Assembly: GCF_001941865.1 (NCBI RefSeq)
Contig: NZ_CP016162.1
Location: forward strand, 1,488,001 to 1,552,000
From: Pseudomonas alcaliphila JAB1
Lineage (GTDB): Bacteria; Pseudomonadota; Gammaproteobacteria; Pseudomonadales; Pseudomonadaceae
Length of the DNA: 64,000 nt
Direction: 5' to 3'
The first letter of the stretch is position 1. Each line of letters starts with the position of its first letter. The translations under genes and the position numbers were made by a program. The notes under the pieces are model-generated. The model searched no databases. It was given only the letters and a program-made list of their open reading frames with translations, and had not been told where the DNA came from. Below are positions 34,474-44,119 of the stretch, piece after piece.

Positions 34474-35208
34474 TCATATGCCGATGTGTTTTTGAAGCAG
34501 TTCCGGCTTGCCCTGCAGGGCCAGGCTTGGACCGTCGTAGACAATGCGGCCCTTAACGAGAATCATGCTGCGGTCGGTAAAGCCGAGCAGCACGTTGATG
34601 TTTTTGTCGACAATCAGGGTGGCGATGCCGGAGTCTTTGATGGTGCGAATCACCTGCCATATCTCCTTTCTGATCAGCGGCGCCAGGCCTTCGGTGGCCT
34701 CGTCGAGGATCAGCAGGTCGGGGTTGAGCATGAGGGCACGACCGATCGCCACCATCTGCTGTTCGCCGCCGGAAAGATTGCCGGCAAGGTGGTCGATGCG
34801 CTCGGCGAGCCGCGGAAACGTCTGCAGAACTCGGGCAAGATCCCACTCGTTGCGTCCGTCGCGTCCAGGGCGGGCAGCCATGACCAGACTCTCTCGCACG
34901 GTCAGGTTTGGGAACATACCACGCCCCTCGGGCACGTAGCCGATGCCTTGGCGGATGATCTGGTGCGTCGCCGCGCGGCTCACGTCGCGCCCATTGATCA
35001 GTACGCGACCTTCTCGTGGCGGGGTCAGACCTAGGATTGAGCGGATGGTGGTGGTCTTGCCCATTCCGTTGCGTCCGAGCAGGCACACGCTCTCGCCGCG
35101 GGCGATAGTCAAATCCACACCATGCAGCACATGGCTGTTGCCGTAATAGGTATGCAGACGACTCGCCTGCACCAACAAATCGGGTGTGCTTTGCATTGCT
35201 TCTGCCAT
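34474..35208 (-). CDS. LivF-like ABC transporter ATP-binding protein
   Basis: 244 aa. Walker A LLGRNGMGKTTT, signature LSGGEQQMVAIGRALMLNPD, Walker B LLILDEATEGLAP. It is the smaller ATPase of a branched-chain amino-acid type (HAAT) importer. Next to aromatic oxygenase genes this importer class commonly brings in aromatic acids. The 2-halobenzoate (ohb) gene cluster also includes an ABC ATPase gene, which supports that assignment. The start overlaps the last base of the LivG-like stop. Confidence 0.9.
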   Translation of the reverse strand: MAEAMQSTPDLLVQASRLHTYYGNSHVLHGVDLTIARGESVCLLGRNGMGKTTTIRSILGLTPPREGRVLINGRDVSRAATHQIIRQGIGYVPEGRGMFPNLTVRESLVMAARPGRDGRNEWDLARVLQTFPRLAERIDHLAGNLSGGEQQMVAIGRALMLNPDLLILDEATEGLAPLIRKEIWQVIRTIKDSGIATLIVDKNINVLLGFTDRSMILVKGRIVYDGPSLALQGKPELLQKHIGI

Positions 35209-35966
35209 CAGTAGGCCTCCTCACCGTCGCCCAAATACGCTTCCTGCACTGCAGCATCGGCGCGAATCTGATCCACCGGGCCGCTGGCCAGAACCCGACC
35301 GTTGACCATGACCGTGAGCACGTCGGCGATGCTAAATACCGCATCCATGTCGTGCTCGACTAGTACCAGCGCGTAGTCTTCAGCCAGCTCTCTGAGCAGC
35401 GTAGCCAACTGCGCCGACTCCTCCTGGCCCATTCCGGCCATTGGCTCGTCAAGTACAAGACAGGTGGGGTCGGTGGCCAGCACCATGCCGATTTCTAGCT
35501 GACGCTGTTCCCCATAGCTCATGGCATAGGCCGGCATGTCGGCATGGTGTCTCAGGCCACACCGCTCCAGCCCAAGCTCGGCGCGGGCCCGCACCGCACG
35601 GTAGGTCTCTGCGCTTCGGAAGAAACGCATCGAATGTGGAAGGCGCGACTGCGCGGCCAGCCAGCAGTTTTCCAGGCAGGTAAAGCTTGGAAAGATATTG
35701 GTGCGCTGAAAGCTGCGACCGATACCCAGCTGTGAGATCGCGTTGGGCGGCAGCCCGGAAATGTCACGGCCGTGGAATAGCACCTGACCTTTGCTAGGCG
35801 CCAGATGCCCGGTGAGCAGGTTCACCATCGTGCTTTTTCCGGCCCCGTTGGGGCCAATGATCGCGTGCACCTCGCGCGGGCCCACGCTCAGCGAGACGTC
35901 GCAGACGGCGGTGAGCCCGCCGAAGTGGCGTGTCAACCCGTGCGTTTCGAGAATATTGTCACTCAT
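35208..35966 (-). CDS. LivG-like ABC transporter ATP-binding protein
   Basis: 252 aa. Walker A IGPNGAGKSTM, signature MSYGEQRQLEIGMVLATDP, Walker B CLVLDEPMAGMG, and the family end VQEAYLGDGEEAY. It forms the heterodimeric ATPase with the LivF-like protein. It overlaps livM by 4 bp and livF by 1 bp, so the operon is tightly coupled. Confidence 0.9.
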   Translation of the reverse strand: MSDNILETHGLTRHFGGLTAVCDVSLSVGPREVHAIIGPNGAGKSTMVNLLTGHLAPSKGQVLFHGRDISGLPPNAISQLGIGRSFQRTNIFPSFTCLENCWLAAQSRLPHSMRFFRSAETYRAVRARAELGLERCGLRHHADMPAYAMSYGEQRQLEIGMVLATDPTCLVLDEPMAGMGQEESAQLATLLRELAEDYALVLVEHDMDAVFSIADVLTVMVNGRVLASGPVDQIRADAAVQEAYLGDGEEAY

Positions 35967-37006
35967 AAATTGGCTCCTTCCCTGAGGGCGGCCTTGTCGG
36001 TATCGGGCGCACCGAGCTTGGCGGTGGGTTTGTTCCTACGCTCAGCCCATTTCAGCAGCAGTCCGCCAATACCCCTGGGCAGCAGCAGCACCATTGCGAT
36101 TACGGTGATACCCATGGGCAGCTCCCAATGCGGGGTCAGCGTCGAGTACCAATATTGCAGCCCTTCGAACGCGAACGCGCCGAGAATAGGGCCAAACAGG
36201 GTACCCATGCCGCCGAGGATCACCATGATGAGTGCGTGCGCCGAGAGCATCCAGCTGACGTCGGCCGGGTTCACAAAACCGTACTGCGTAGCCGAAAGAA
36301 ACCCCGCGTAGCCCGATAGGGTACCGGCGATAACGAAGGCGACGAGCTTGTAAATCACAGGGTTGTAGCCCAGCGCGCGGACACGGATTTCGTTCTCCTT
36401 GATGCCGGAGAGCACTCGTCCGAAGGGCGAGCGTAGCAGGGTGCGTAGCAGCAGATAGACTAGCAGCATGGAGGCCAGCACCACGTAATACAAAGTGGTT
36501 CTGTTTTCCAGATCGAGCAACTGTATGCCAGCTATGCTCACCTCGGGCTTGAACATCAGGTAAATGCCGTCGGAGCCGCCCGCGAACGGGGCGTCGTGGA
36601 ACAGATAGAAGAACATCTGCGAGAAAGCGATCGTCGCTATGATGAAGAAAATGCCCGAGGTGCGGATGATCAGCGCACCGATGATCAGAGCCGCCGCAGC
36701 CGCGAGCAGCAGGCTCATCGGCAGGGCGACCCAGAAATTCGCCGGCGCGAACTCCGGTGCGGTCAGTGCCAGGGTGTAGCCGGCGATGCCAAAGAAGACA
36801 GCTTGTGCAACGCTGACCATGCCCCCCGCCCCAACCAGCAGATCCAGGCTCAAGGCCATAATGGCCAGGATCATGATCGTAGTAACCTTTTGCGTGTAGT
36901 AGTCATGCTTGCTGCCGGCCAGCGCTTCGCCAAACAGCGGGTAAAGGGCCAGCAGCACCGTAAGCACTAATAACAAAATCTGTATAGAGCGAGGCAAAGA
37001 ACGCAT
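35963..37006 (-). CDS. LivM-like ABC transporter permease
   Basis: About 347 aa from the ATG at 37006, which follows AGGAA; an in-frame ATG at 37024 lacks a ribosome-binding site. Roughly nine membrane segments. LDLLVGAGGMVSVAQAVFFG, near the N-terminus, and GGMGTLFGPILGAFAFEGLQ are characteristic of LivM. It forms the channel with the LivH-like protein. Confidence 0.88.
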   Translation of the reverse strand: MRSLPRSIQILLLVLTVLLALYPLFGEALAGSKHDYYTQKVTTIMILAIMALSLDLLVGAGGMVSVAQAVFFGIAGYTLALTAPEFAPANFWVALPMSLLLAAAAALIIGALIIRTSGIFFIIATIAFSQMFFYLFHDAPFAGGSDGIYLMFKPEVSIAGIQLLDLENRTTLYYVVLASMLLVYLLLRTLLRSPFGRVLSGIKENEIRVRALGYNPVIYKLVAFVIAGTLSGYAGFLSATQYGFVNPADVSWMLSAHALIMVILGGMGTLFGPILGAFAFEGLQYWYSTLTPHWELPMGITVIAMVLLLPRGIGGLLLKWAERRNKPTAKLGAPDTDKAALREGANL

Positions 37007-37016
37007 CGAGAAATTC

Positions 37017-37877
37017 CTATGCAAAGAGGCCGCGGGGCTTCCAGAGAACGATCATCGCCATCAGGGCGTACACCACCGCGCCGGCGAAATGAGGGACCAG
37101 TACGGCACCCCAGGTGGAGGCCAGCCCTACCATCAGCGCCCCAACAAAGGCGCCTTTGATTGAGCCGATACCGCCGATGACCACCACCACAAAACAAATG
37201 ATCAAGACGTCGTTACCCATGCTCGGATACACCGAAGAGATTGGCGCGGCCAGCACGCCGGCAAAAGCGGCCAAGGTGGCACCGACGGCGAACACCGATG
37301 TGTAAGTCCAGGAAATATTAATGCCCAGAGCTTGCACCATCTCGCGATTGCTAGCGCCGCCTCGGACAATCATGCCCAACCGCGTTTTTTGCAGGATGAG
37401 GTACATGGCGATGGCGATGGCGATGCATATGCCCGAGAGGAACAGGCGGTAAATGGGATAGTCCAGATTCTCGGTGAGCACTATCGCGCCGCGCAGAGAC
37501 TCAGGGATGGGCACGGCGTGCACGTCGTTGCCCCATAGGATGCTTTGCAAGGCATTGAAGATGAGGATGAGACCGAAAGTGAGCAACACCTGATCAAGAT
37601 GGTTGCGCTTGTAGATGCGCTGAATCAACAACTTCTCCAGCATGATCCCCAGCAGCAGTGCGATTGGAAGCGCGGCGATGGCGGCAAGCCAGAAATTGCC
37701 CAGCACCGACGTCAACCAGAACGCCAGATAGGCGCCGATCATATATAGCGCGCCGTGTGCGAGGTTGATGATGTGCATGATGCCGAAAATTAGCGTCAGG
37801 CCGCTGGCAATCAAAAACAACAGCAAGCCCTGCTGGATGCCGTTGAGCATCTGTATGAAAAAAGTTGACAGGTCCAT
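37017..37877 (-). CDS. LivH-like ABC transporter permease
   Basis: 286 aa, about eight membrane segments. The LivH signatures are GLTLIFGIMHIINLAHGALY and VVIGGIGSIKGAFVGALMVG. It ends 10 bp before the LivM-like start. It is separated from the upstream binding-protein gene by a GC hairpin that may lower permease expression relative to the binding protein. Confidence 0.9.
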   Translation of the reverse strand: MDLSTFFIQMLNGIQQGLLLFLIASGLTLIFGIMHIINLAHGALYMIGAYLAFWLTSVLGNFWLAAIAALPIALLLGIMLEKLLIQRIYKRNHLDQVLLTFGLILIFNALQSILWGNDVHAVPIPESLRGAIVLTENLDYPIYRLFLSGICIAIAIAMYLILQKTRLGMIVRGGASNREMVQALGINISWTYTSVFAVGATLAAFAGVLAAPISSVYPSMGNDVLIICFVVVVIGGIGSIKGAFVGALMVGLASTWGAVLVPHFAGAVVYALMAMIVLWKPRGLFA

Positions 37878-37906
37878 CGAGAACTCCCCAGGCTCGGTAG
37901 AGGGTA

Positions 37907-37922
37907 GCCGGCACGAGCCGGC
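37907..37922 (-). promoter_or_regulatory. Intercistronic GC hairpin between binding-protein and permease genes
   Basis: GCCGGC / GCCGGC stem (37907-37912 with 37917-37922) around a 4-nt loop, with no T-run after it. Hairpins here in importer operons often protect the upstream mRNA or reduce read-through. That role is inferred. Confidence 0.45.
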
Positions 37923-37936
37923 CGTCGCTTGTTGCG

Positions 37937-39127
37937 TTAGTTGGACATCTCGCAGCCGGTTGCCGGATCTTCCAGCGCCTCTGCCGCAACGCCTATCATC
38001 ACGCTTTTACCATTGCGCACTTCGCTCATATAGACATTCTGGATCGGGTTGTGCGCCTTGGACATGCTCCAGGGGCCGCGTGGGCTGTCGTCGAACTTCA
38101 CCTTGCGCATCGCGTCGATCAGCGCGCCACGATCGGAGGTATCGCCTTTGACCGCCTCCATAGCGCGAATTAGCAACAGACCCGCGTCGTAACCCTGCAC
38201 GGCGTAAATATCGGCTTCGGAGTCGTAGCGTTCCTTGAAAGCTTGGCGGAACGCCTTGTTATACTCATTGTCGAGGTCTTCGGCGTAATGCATGGTGGTG
38301 CGGATGCCATCCGCGCGGTCGCCCAGCCCGTCAAGGCTCTCGGTCAGGAAGCCGGTGGAGAGCAGCGGAATCGTATTCTTGAGGCCGGCGTCGGCGTAGT
38401 CCTGAATGAACTTCACGGCACCGCCACCTCCGAAGAAGGTATAAACAGCATCGGGCTTGATTGATGCGATCTCGGTCAGCTGGGCTTGGAAGTCGACGCT
38501 GGGGAAAGGAACCAGGATCTGCTTGACGATCTCGCCGCCGAGGCGCTCGAATTCTTCCTCGAAGCCGCCCAGATGCTCGGTACCGGCTGCATAGCGCCAG
38601 GATATTGTCACGATGCGGCGATAGCCCGCATCATAGGCCGGCTTGGCCATAGCGTAATCGGCCTGCCAGTTTGAGAACGAAGTACGGAATATATTGGGTG
38701 CGCACAACTCACGCGTGGCCACGTTCAGGCCGGCGTTGGGGATCACCAAAATGGTGCCGGTCTGACGCGCTACCTTGATCGCAGCCATGGCGACGCCCGA
38801 GTGGACCGGGCCAATCACGAAGTCGACATTCTCGCCGGAGATGAGCTTCTGCATATTGCTAACAGCCTTGCCTGGGTCCGCCTCGCTGTTGACCACGACA
38901 AACTTGGCTTCGCGTCCCCCGAGCTTGTTTCCGTGCTGTTCGATCGCAAGGCGCATACCTCGGTCCGCGTTGGTGCCGAGCATTCCGAATGTGCCTGAGT
39001 AGGGGAGTAGCAGACCGATCTTGACCTGCTCTTGCGTCGAGGCTGCGCCCGTCATTGTAAGAGTCATGAGTGCAGCCGCGGCTGCACCCGGTGCAAAGCG
39101 TTTTGCCTTTACCTTGAATAAACCCAT
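37937..39127 (-). CDS. ABC transporter substrate-binding protein (LivK type), copy 2
   Basis: 396 aa periplasmic protein. The signal peptide ends near TGAAST. Mature fold I starts VKIGLLLPYSGTFGMLGTNA, and DFVIGPVHSGVAMAAIKVAR and IPNAGLNVATRELCAPNIFR shape the ligand cleft. ACP-type family 1 binding proteins of this sort bind aromatic acids in several bacteria. It is a clear paralogue of the next gene upstream, sharing the same length, motifs and the C-terminal CEM ending. Confidence 0.88.
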   Translation of the reverse strand: MGLFKVKAKRFAPGAAAAALMTLTMTGAASTQEQVKIGLLLPYSGTFGMLGTNADRGMRLAIEQHGNKLGGREAKFVVVNSEADPGKAVSNMQKLISGENVDFVIGPVHSGVAMAAIKVARQTGTILVIPNAGLNVATRELCAPNIFRTSFSNWQADYAMAKPAYDAGYRRIVTISWRYAAGTEHLGGFEEEFERLGGEIVKQILVPFPSVDFQAQLTEIASIKPDAVYTFFGGGGAVKFIQDYADAGLKNTIPLLSTGFLTESLDGLGDRADGIRTTMHYAEDLDNEYNKAFRQAFKERYDSEADIYAVQGYDAGLLLIRAMEAVKGDTSDRGALIDAMRKVKFDDSPRGPWSMSKAHNPIQNVYMSEVRNGKSVMIGVAAEALEDPATGCEMSN

Positions 39128-39230
39128 TTGATTTTCCTTTTTATTTTTGTTTGTCGGCCTTAAGAGACCCGGGGCTATAGCTCCGCTACGCGTTACACCT
39201 ATAAAATGACCTCGCTACTGGAAAGTAACC

Positions 39231-40412
39231 TCAGTTCATTTCGCATCCCAGCGCTGGATCAGACAGCGCCTCGGCGGCGGTACCGACCACCACGTTGGTG
39301 CCGTCCTGCACTTCGCGCAGGTAAATGTTTTGCATTGGATTATGCGCCTTGGAAAAGCGCCACTCACCGCGCGGACTATCGATCCGCACCTGTTCCATCG
39401 CGGCGATCCAGGCTTCGCGATCACGGCTGTTGCCTCCCACCGTTTGCAGCGACTGGGCTAGCAACAGGCCAGCGTCGTAGCCCTGAACCGCGTAGACGTC
39501 CGCCTCCTTGGCGAACCTCTGCCGGTAGGACTGGCGGAACGCCAAGTTCTTCTCGGTTGCCAGACCCTCGGCATAATGAAGGGTGGTCAACAGGCCCTCG
39601 GCTGCTTGCCCCTGAGCCTCCAAGGTGCCCTCAGTGAGGAAGCCCGAGCCAAGCAGCGGAATCCGTCCCTGCAGGCCCGACGCTGCATAATCCTGGACGA
39701 ACTTGGCGGCACCGCCACCGGCGAAGAAGACAAACACCGCGTCCGGCTTGAGCGCAGCAATCTCGGTGAGATGGCTCTGGAACTCCACTTCAGGGAACGG
39801 TACATAGAGCTCCTTAAGCACCTTGCCACCGGCCTGCTCGAGACCCTCCTTAAAGCCGTCCACCGACTCGGTACCGAAGCCGTAGCGCCAGGCCAGGGTG
39901 ATGACATTCTGGTAACCACGGTCGGCGGCCACCTGACCCATGGGGTAGGCGGTCTGCCAGGAGCTGAATGAGGTACGGAAGATGTTCGGCGCGCACAGCG
40001 GGCCGGTGGCCGCGTTGAAGCCTGCGTTGGGGATGATCAGCGGCACACCGGTCTCCCGGGCGACCTTGACCGCGGCCATGCCAACGCCAGAATGTATCGG
40101 ACCAACCACCACATCCACATTAGCACCGGACACCAGGCGCTGCATATTTTGCACCGCCTTGCCGGGGTCGGCGCCATCATCGACCACTACGTACTCGACT
40201 GGACGCCCACCAAGCTGGTTGTCGTACTGCTCAATAGCCAACTTCAAACCATTGGTAGCAGCTTCACTTGGCGCGGCGTATGTGCCGCTGTATGACATCA
40301 AAAGGCCAATCTTGATTGGCTCATCCGCGTGAGCCAGACCGCACAGGGTGGTGAACAGGATCCCAGGCAGAAGGCCGTGGAAGGTGGAAGCGCGTTTTTT
40401 ATTCTTGTTCAT
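39231..40412 (-). CDS. ABC transporter substrate-binding protein (LivK type), copy 1
   Basis: About 393 aa from the ATG at 40412, which follows GGAGAG. The signal peptide (LLPGILFTTLCGLAHAD) precedes IKIGLLMSYSGTYAAPSEAA, VVVGPIHSGVGMAAVKVARE and IPNAGFNAATGPLCAPNIFR. It is paralogous to the downstream binding protein, with only one permease/ATPase set to serve both. Two binding proteins may give the importer two ligand ranges. Confidence 0.88.
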   Translation of the reverse strand: MNKNKKRASTFHGLLPGILFTTLCGLAHADEPIKIGLLMSYSGTYAAPSEAATNGLKLAIEQYDNQLGGRPVEYVVVDDGADPGKAVQNMQRLVSGANVDVVVGPIHSGVGMAAVKVARETGVPLIIPNAGFNAATGPLCAPNIFRTSFSSWQTAYPMGQVAADRGYQNVITLAWRYGFGTESVDGFKEGLEQAGGKVLKELYVPFPEVEFQSHLTEIAALKPDAVFVFFAGGGAAKFVQDYAASGLQGRIPLLGSGFLTEGTLEAQGQAAEGLLTTLHYAEGLATEKNLAFRQSYRQRFAKEADVYAVQGYDAGLLLAQSLQTVGGNSRDREAWIAAMEQVRIDSPRGEWRFSKAHNPMQNIYLREVQDGTNVVVGTAAEALSDPALGCEMN

Positions 40413-40462
40413 GGTGACTCTCCAATGCTGCACTGCAAAAAATCTCTCGTCGGTTATAGCCT

Positions 40463-40493
40463 CGCTTCCCGGCAGACCAGCCGCCGGGAAGCG
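40463..40493 (-). promoter_or_regulatory. Strong hairpin after the porin gene
   Basis: A perfect 11-bp stem, CGCTTCCCGGC / GCCGGGAAGCG, with a 9-nt loop, six bases after the porin stop. No U-run follows, so it is not a standard intrinsic terminator. mRNA 3'-end protection or a Rho-linked end is possible. Confidence 0.6.
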
Positions 40494-40498
40494 GCGGT

Positions 40499-41764
40499 TT
40501 ACAGCAGGTTCCAGGTGTAGTTGAAAATCAGGCGGTTCTCGTCTATGTCGCTGCGGTAGTTGGAACGGGCAACGACATTGCGTAGCCGCACACCGAGGTT
40601 CTTGAGCGCGCCGCTCTGGAAGGTGTAACCCACATCTAGATCACGCTCCCACTCCTTGCCCTCGAAGCCCCTGCCAGTGTCGACGTTGTCTCCCTTGATG
40701 AAGCGCACCGTGGTCACCAAGCCGGGAAGACCCAGCGCAGCGAAGTCGTAGTCATGGCGAACCTGCCAGGAGCGCTCGTCGGCTCCGGCGAACTCATAGG
40801 TGGGGACTTCATTGCCCAGCGGCGAAACGTTGTTGAAGAGACGCGGGAAGGCGTCATCGCCGAACATGGCCTGATAGCCGACCATGAAGGTGTTCCCGCC
40901 ATACTTGGCCGACAACTGGGAGAAAACCGCCTGATTATCGATATTGCCCAGCAGCTGATCACCGTCTTCCTTGGAGTCGTAGAAGCCTATGTTAGCGCCC
41001 AGTCCCCAGTCACCCACCGGCTCGCTGTGCTTGAGGCTATAGAAACGCTGGTTAAAAATGTCTTCCAACTGCGCGTACCAGACGCCGACCGAGGTGCGCT
41101 TATCGTTGAAGGCGTAATCGGCACCTGCGTAGTTGAAGCGGTCGGTCGCGGCGTTCCCCGCCAGCTGCGGCAGATGACCGAGCTTGGCGCGCATCTTGTC
41201 GTCACCCGCCTCGTTCAGCAGACTGTTGGAACGGAATTGACCGCCTTGTAGGGTCAGTCCGTCGAACTCGCGGGAAATGATGCTAGCGCCCTGGTAAGTC
41301 GGGGGCAGCAGGCGAATATCAGAGAAGGTAAGCACCGGCAGGTTCGGGGTTTGCTCGCCGATCTTCAGTTCGGTCTGCGACAGGCGCACCTTTAGCGCCG
41401 CTCCAAGGCGGCTGAAGTCATCGACCGCCTCGCCGCTATCCAGGGGTAGCAAGCCGGTATTCACCCTCTCGCGGCTACTGTCGAGTTTAATGCCCAGCAT
41501 TCCCAGCAGGTCGACGCCGAAACCGACTGTGCCCTGGGTGTAGCCAGAATTCACTCTGAGAATGAAGCCCTGCGCCCACTCTTCGGCCTTGGACTGCTGG
41601 TTGGGGCCCTCAATGTCCGAGAAATCCCGACTGAAATAATAGTTGCGCGCTTGCAGCGTCGCCGTGGTGTCTTCGATGAAACCGCCTTCAGCGGCTAGGG
41701 TACTGAGCGGCAGACTGGCGCTCACAGACACCAGCAGACGGGTTAGGTTCGGATATTGCTTCAT
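40499..41764 (-). CDS. OprD-family outer-membrane porin
   Basis: About 421 aa from the ATG at 41764. The signal peptide ([20 protein letters not shown]) precedes [20 protein letters not shown], the typical OprD start. The strands end in [12 protein letters not shown] with the C-terminal hydrophobic residue needed for barrel assembly. OprD (OccK/BenF-type) porins carry aromatic carboxylates and similar small acids over the outer membrane. Its place between the nah operon and the importer genes fits an aromatic-acid channel. Confidence 0.88.
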   Translation of the reverse strand: MKQYPNLTRLLVSVSASLPLSTLAAEGGFIEDTTATLQARNYYFSRDFSDIEGPNQQSKAEEWAQGFILRVNSGYTQGTVGFGVDLLGMLGIKLDSSRERVNTGLLPLDSGEAVDDFSRLGAALKVRLSQTELKIGEQTPNLPVLTFSDIRLLPPTYQGASIISREFDGLTLQGGQFRSNSLLNEAGDDKMRAKLGHLPQLAGNAATDRFNYAGADYAFNDKRTSVGVWYAQLEDIFNQRFYSLKHSEPVGDWGLGANIGFYDSKEDGDQLLGNIDNQAVFSQLSAKYGGNTFMVGYQAMFGDDAFPRLFNNVSPLGNEVPTYEFAGADERSWQVRHDYDFAALGLPGLVTTVRFIKGDNVDTGRGFEGKEWERDLDVGYTFQSGALKNLGVRLRNVVARSNYRSDIDENRLIFNYTWNLL

Positions 41765-42035
41765 TTTTGACTCGCTCTTTTTTATTGTTTTTTGGAAAGC
41801 ATATATATGCCACATATTTCCCGCCCACAATTCTCCGTACCGCAAGTGGGCGGCCTTGAAACCACCTCGCTACCCAGACAGGCAACTCGGCGTAACAAAC
41901 GGACCAGCCGCTCTGCACTTTTCCTCGCTTTAGGCATGCTTAAAATAACAGGCAGTCACTTGCCCGCGCTCTTTGTGGCCGCGTCCCAATGCAGGTCTGG
42001 TTCCTCGACCCGAAGTGCCCTTGGGCATCTCCACT

Positions 42036-42227
42036 TCAGCGTCTGACCTTGCTGGCCAGTTCGCCGCCGATACCGAAGTGGCCCTTGGCCATCTCCGTGA
42101 TAATCACTCGCACGCTGGTCAGCGGCGCATCCAGGGAGCGCGATATGGCCTCGCTGACCTCACGGATGAGGGTTTCCTTCTGCTCGTCGTTGCGGCCTTC
42201 AAGAATGTGGATCTGGGCAATAGGCAT
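42036..42227 (-). CDS. nahJ: 4-oxalocrotonate tautomerase
   Basis: 63 aa. After Met removal the catalytic Pro1 is exposed ([11 protein letters not shown]). Arg11, Arg39 and Phe50, the other active-site residues known in this enzyme, are all in place. It ketonises 2-hydroxymuconate to the 2-oxo-3-enedioate in the oxalocrotonate branch of the catechol meta pathway. It is the last gene of the nah operon, 48 bp after nahK. Confidence 0.95.
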   Translation of the reverse strand: MPIAQIHILEGRNDEQKETLIREVSEAISRSLDAPLTSVRVIITEMAKGHFGIGGELASKVRR

Positions 42228-42275
42228 GGTGTGCCTCCTGAAGAAGAGGCCGCCCGGGCAGGGCGGCCGGATGGC

Positions 42276-43070
42276 TCAGACGAAGCGCGCGGAGACGCTG
42301 CCAAGCCCCTGGTAGCGCACGGTGATGTTGTCGCCCGGCGCTACTGCGACGGCGGCGGTGATGCCGCCAGTCATGATGAAGGTGCCGGCCGGTATGTGTT
42401 CGTCGCGCTCTGCCAGCAGGTTGGCCAGCATGGCCACGCTGGACAGCGGATGGCCGAGCACTGCGGCGCCGGCACCAAGTTCCACCACCTCGCCGTTCTT
42501 CTCCATCACCACGCCGAGAGTGCGCAGGTCGACCTCCTCGAGGTTGGCCATGCGGCCTCCGGTGATGTAGCGGGTCGACGAGGCGTTGTCGGCCACCACG
42601 CTGATCAGGTCGAACTTGAAATTCTCATAGCGCGAGTCGATTACCTCGACGGTGGGGATCACGTAGTCGACCGCGGCGATCACGTCGCCGATATGGCAAC
42701 CAGGCCCGACCAGCGGTGCCTTGGTGACCACCGCGATTTCCGCCTCGATCTTGGGGTGGATCAGCTTGGAACAGTCCACCGTGCCGCCGTCGGGCACGCT
42801 GAAGTAGTCGGCGAGAAAGCCGTAGATCGGCGTCTCCACGCCCATCTGTGCCATCTTCGCCCATGAGGTCAGGCCCATCTTCAGGCCGACGATCTTGTTG
42901 CCGCGCTCCTCCTTGCGCCGGCGGATTTCCCACTGGATGTCGTAGGCATCGGCGAAGGTCATCTCGGGATAGTCGTTGGTGACCTTGTGGATGTCATGGG
43001 CCTGCAATTCGGCGTTCTCGATGTGCTCGGCCAGGGCCAGCACCTGCTCGCGGTTGAGGGTACGGTTCAT
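42276..43070 (-). CDS. nahK: 4-oxalocrotonate decarboxylase
   Basis: 264 aa from the ATG at 43070, overlapping nahM by 4 bp (ATGA). It belongs to the hydratase/decarboxylase family: [40 protein letters not shown] and [20 protein letters not shown]. It decarboxylates 2-oxo-3-hexenedioate to 2-hydroxypenta-2,4-dienoate, acting in a complex with the NahL hydratase, to which it is homologous. Confidence 0.93.
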   Translation of the reverse strand: MNRTLNREQVLALAEHIENAELQAHDIHKVTNDYPEMTFADAYDIQWEIRRRKEERGNKIVGLKMGLTSWAKMAQMGVETPIYGFLADYFSVPDGGTVDCSKLIHPKIEAEIAVVTKAPLVGPGCHIGDVIAAVDYVIPTVEVIDSRYENFKFDLISVVADNASSTRYITGGRMANLEEVDLRTLGVVMEKNGEVVELGAGAAVLGHPLSSVAMLANLLAERDEHIPAGTFIMTGGITAAVAVAPGDNITVRYQGLGSVSARFV

Positions 43071-44107
43071 GCGCTCACCTTCTGGTTCTGGCGGGCCCGG
43101 GACATATCCAGGGCGAGGTCTTCGATCATGTCTTCCTGGCCACCGACGGTGCCGCGGCGCCCCAGCTCGACCAGAATGTCGCGGGCCGGCACGCCGTATT
43201 TCTTCTCGGCGCGCTGGGCGAACAGCAGGAATGAGCTGTATACGCCGGCATAGCCCAGGGTCAGCGCATCGCGGTCGACGCGGATCGGCTGGTCCATCAT
43301 CGGCACGACGAGGTCTTCGGCCACATCCATGATCTTGTAGAGGTCGATGCCGGTTTCCACGCCCATGCGCTTGCACACCGCGACGAAGACTTCCAGCGGG
43401 GTGTTGCCGGCACCCGCGCCTAGCCCTGCGACCGAGCCGTCGATGCGCGAGGCGCCGGCCTCGATGGCCGCCAGCGAGTTGGCGATGGCCATGCCCATGT
43501 TGTGGTGGCCGTGGAAGCCGATCTCGGTGGCCGGGTTCAGCTCGGCGCGCAGCAGGCCGATCTTCTCGCTGACTTCATCGGGCAGCATGTAGCCGGCGGA
43601 GTCGGTGCAATAGATGCAGTTGGCGCCGTAGCTTTCCATCAGCCGCGCCTGCTCCAGCACTTTTTCCGCGCTGATCATGTGCGCCATCATCAGGAAGCCG
43701 ACGGTATCGGCGCCCAGCTTGCGCGACATGCCGATGTGCTGCTCGGAGACATCGGCCTCGGTGCAATGCGTGGCCACTCGAATGGTGGAGACGCCACAGT
43801 CGAGCGCCATCTTCAGGTGGTCGACCGTGCCGATGCCCGGCAGCAGCAGGGCGGATACCTTGGCCTGCTTGAGGCGCGGGATCACCGCACGCAGGTATTC
43901 CTCGTCGCTGTGCGCGGGGAAACCGTAGTTGATCGAGCGACCGCCGAGGCCGTCGCCGTGGGTGATCTCGATCAGTGGCATGCCGGCGGCGTCGAGGCCG
44001 GTGGCGACCGCGATCATCTGCTCGAGGCTGATCTGGTGGCGCTTGGCGTGCATGCCGTCGCGCAGGCTCATGTCGTGCAGGGTGACGTTCTTGCCTTGCA
44101 GATTCAT
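43067..44107 (-). CDS. nahM: 4-hydroxy-2-oxovalerate aldolase
   Basis: 346 aa of the HMGL/DmpG family. [15 protein letters not shown] near the start gives the catalytic Arg-Asp and His20. [14 protein letters not shown] provides the metal-binding HxH. It cleaves 4-hydroxy-2-oxovalerate to pyruvate and acetaldehyde and channels the aldehyde to NahO. It lies 12 bp after nahO. BphI at 59644 is a same-length homologue. Confidence 0.95.
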   Translation of the reverse strand: MNLQGKNVTLHDMSLRDGMHAKRHQISLEQMIAVATGLDAAGMPLIEITHGDGLGGRSINYGFPAHSDEEYLRAVIPRLKQAKVSALLLPGIGTVDHLKMALDCGVSTIRVATHCTEADVSEQHIGMSRKLGADTVGFLMMAHMISAEKVLEQARLMESYGANCIYCTDSAGYMLPDEVSEKIGLLRAELNPATEIGFHGHHNMGMAIANSLAAIEAGASRIDGSVAGLGAGAGNTPLEVFVAVCKRMGVETGIDLYKIMDVAEDLVVPMMDQPIRVDRDALTLGYAGVYSSFLLFAQRAEKKYGVPARDILVELGRRGTVGGQEDMIEDLALDMSRARQNQKVSA

Positions 44108-44119
44108 GGTGCGACTCCT

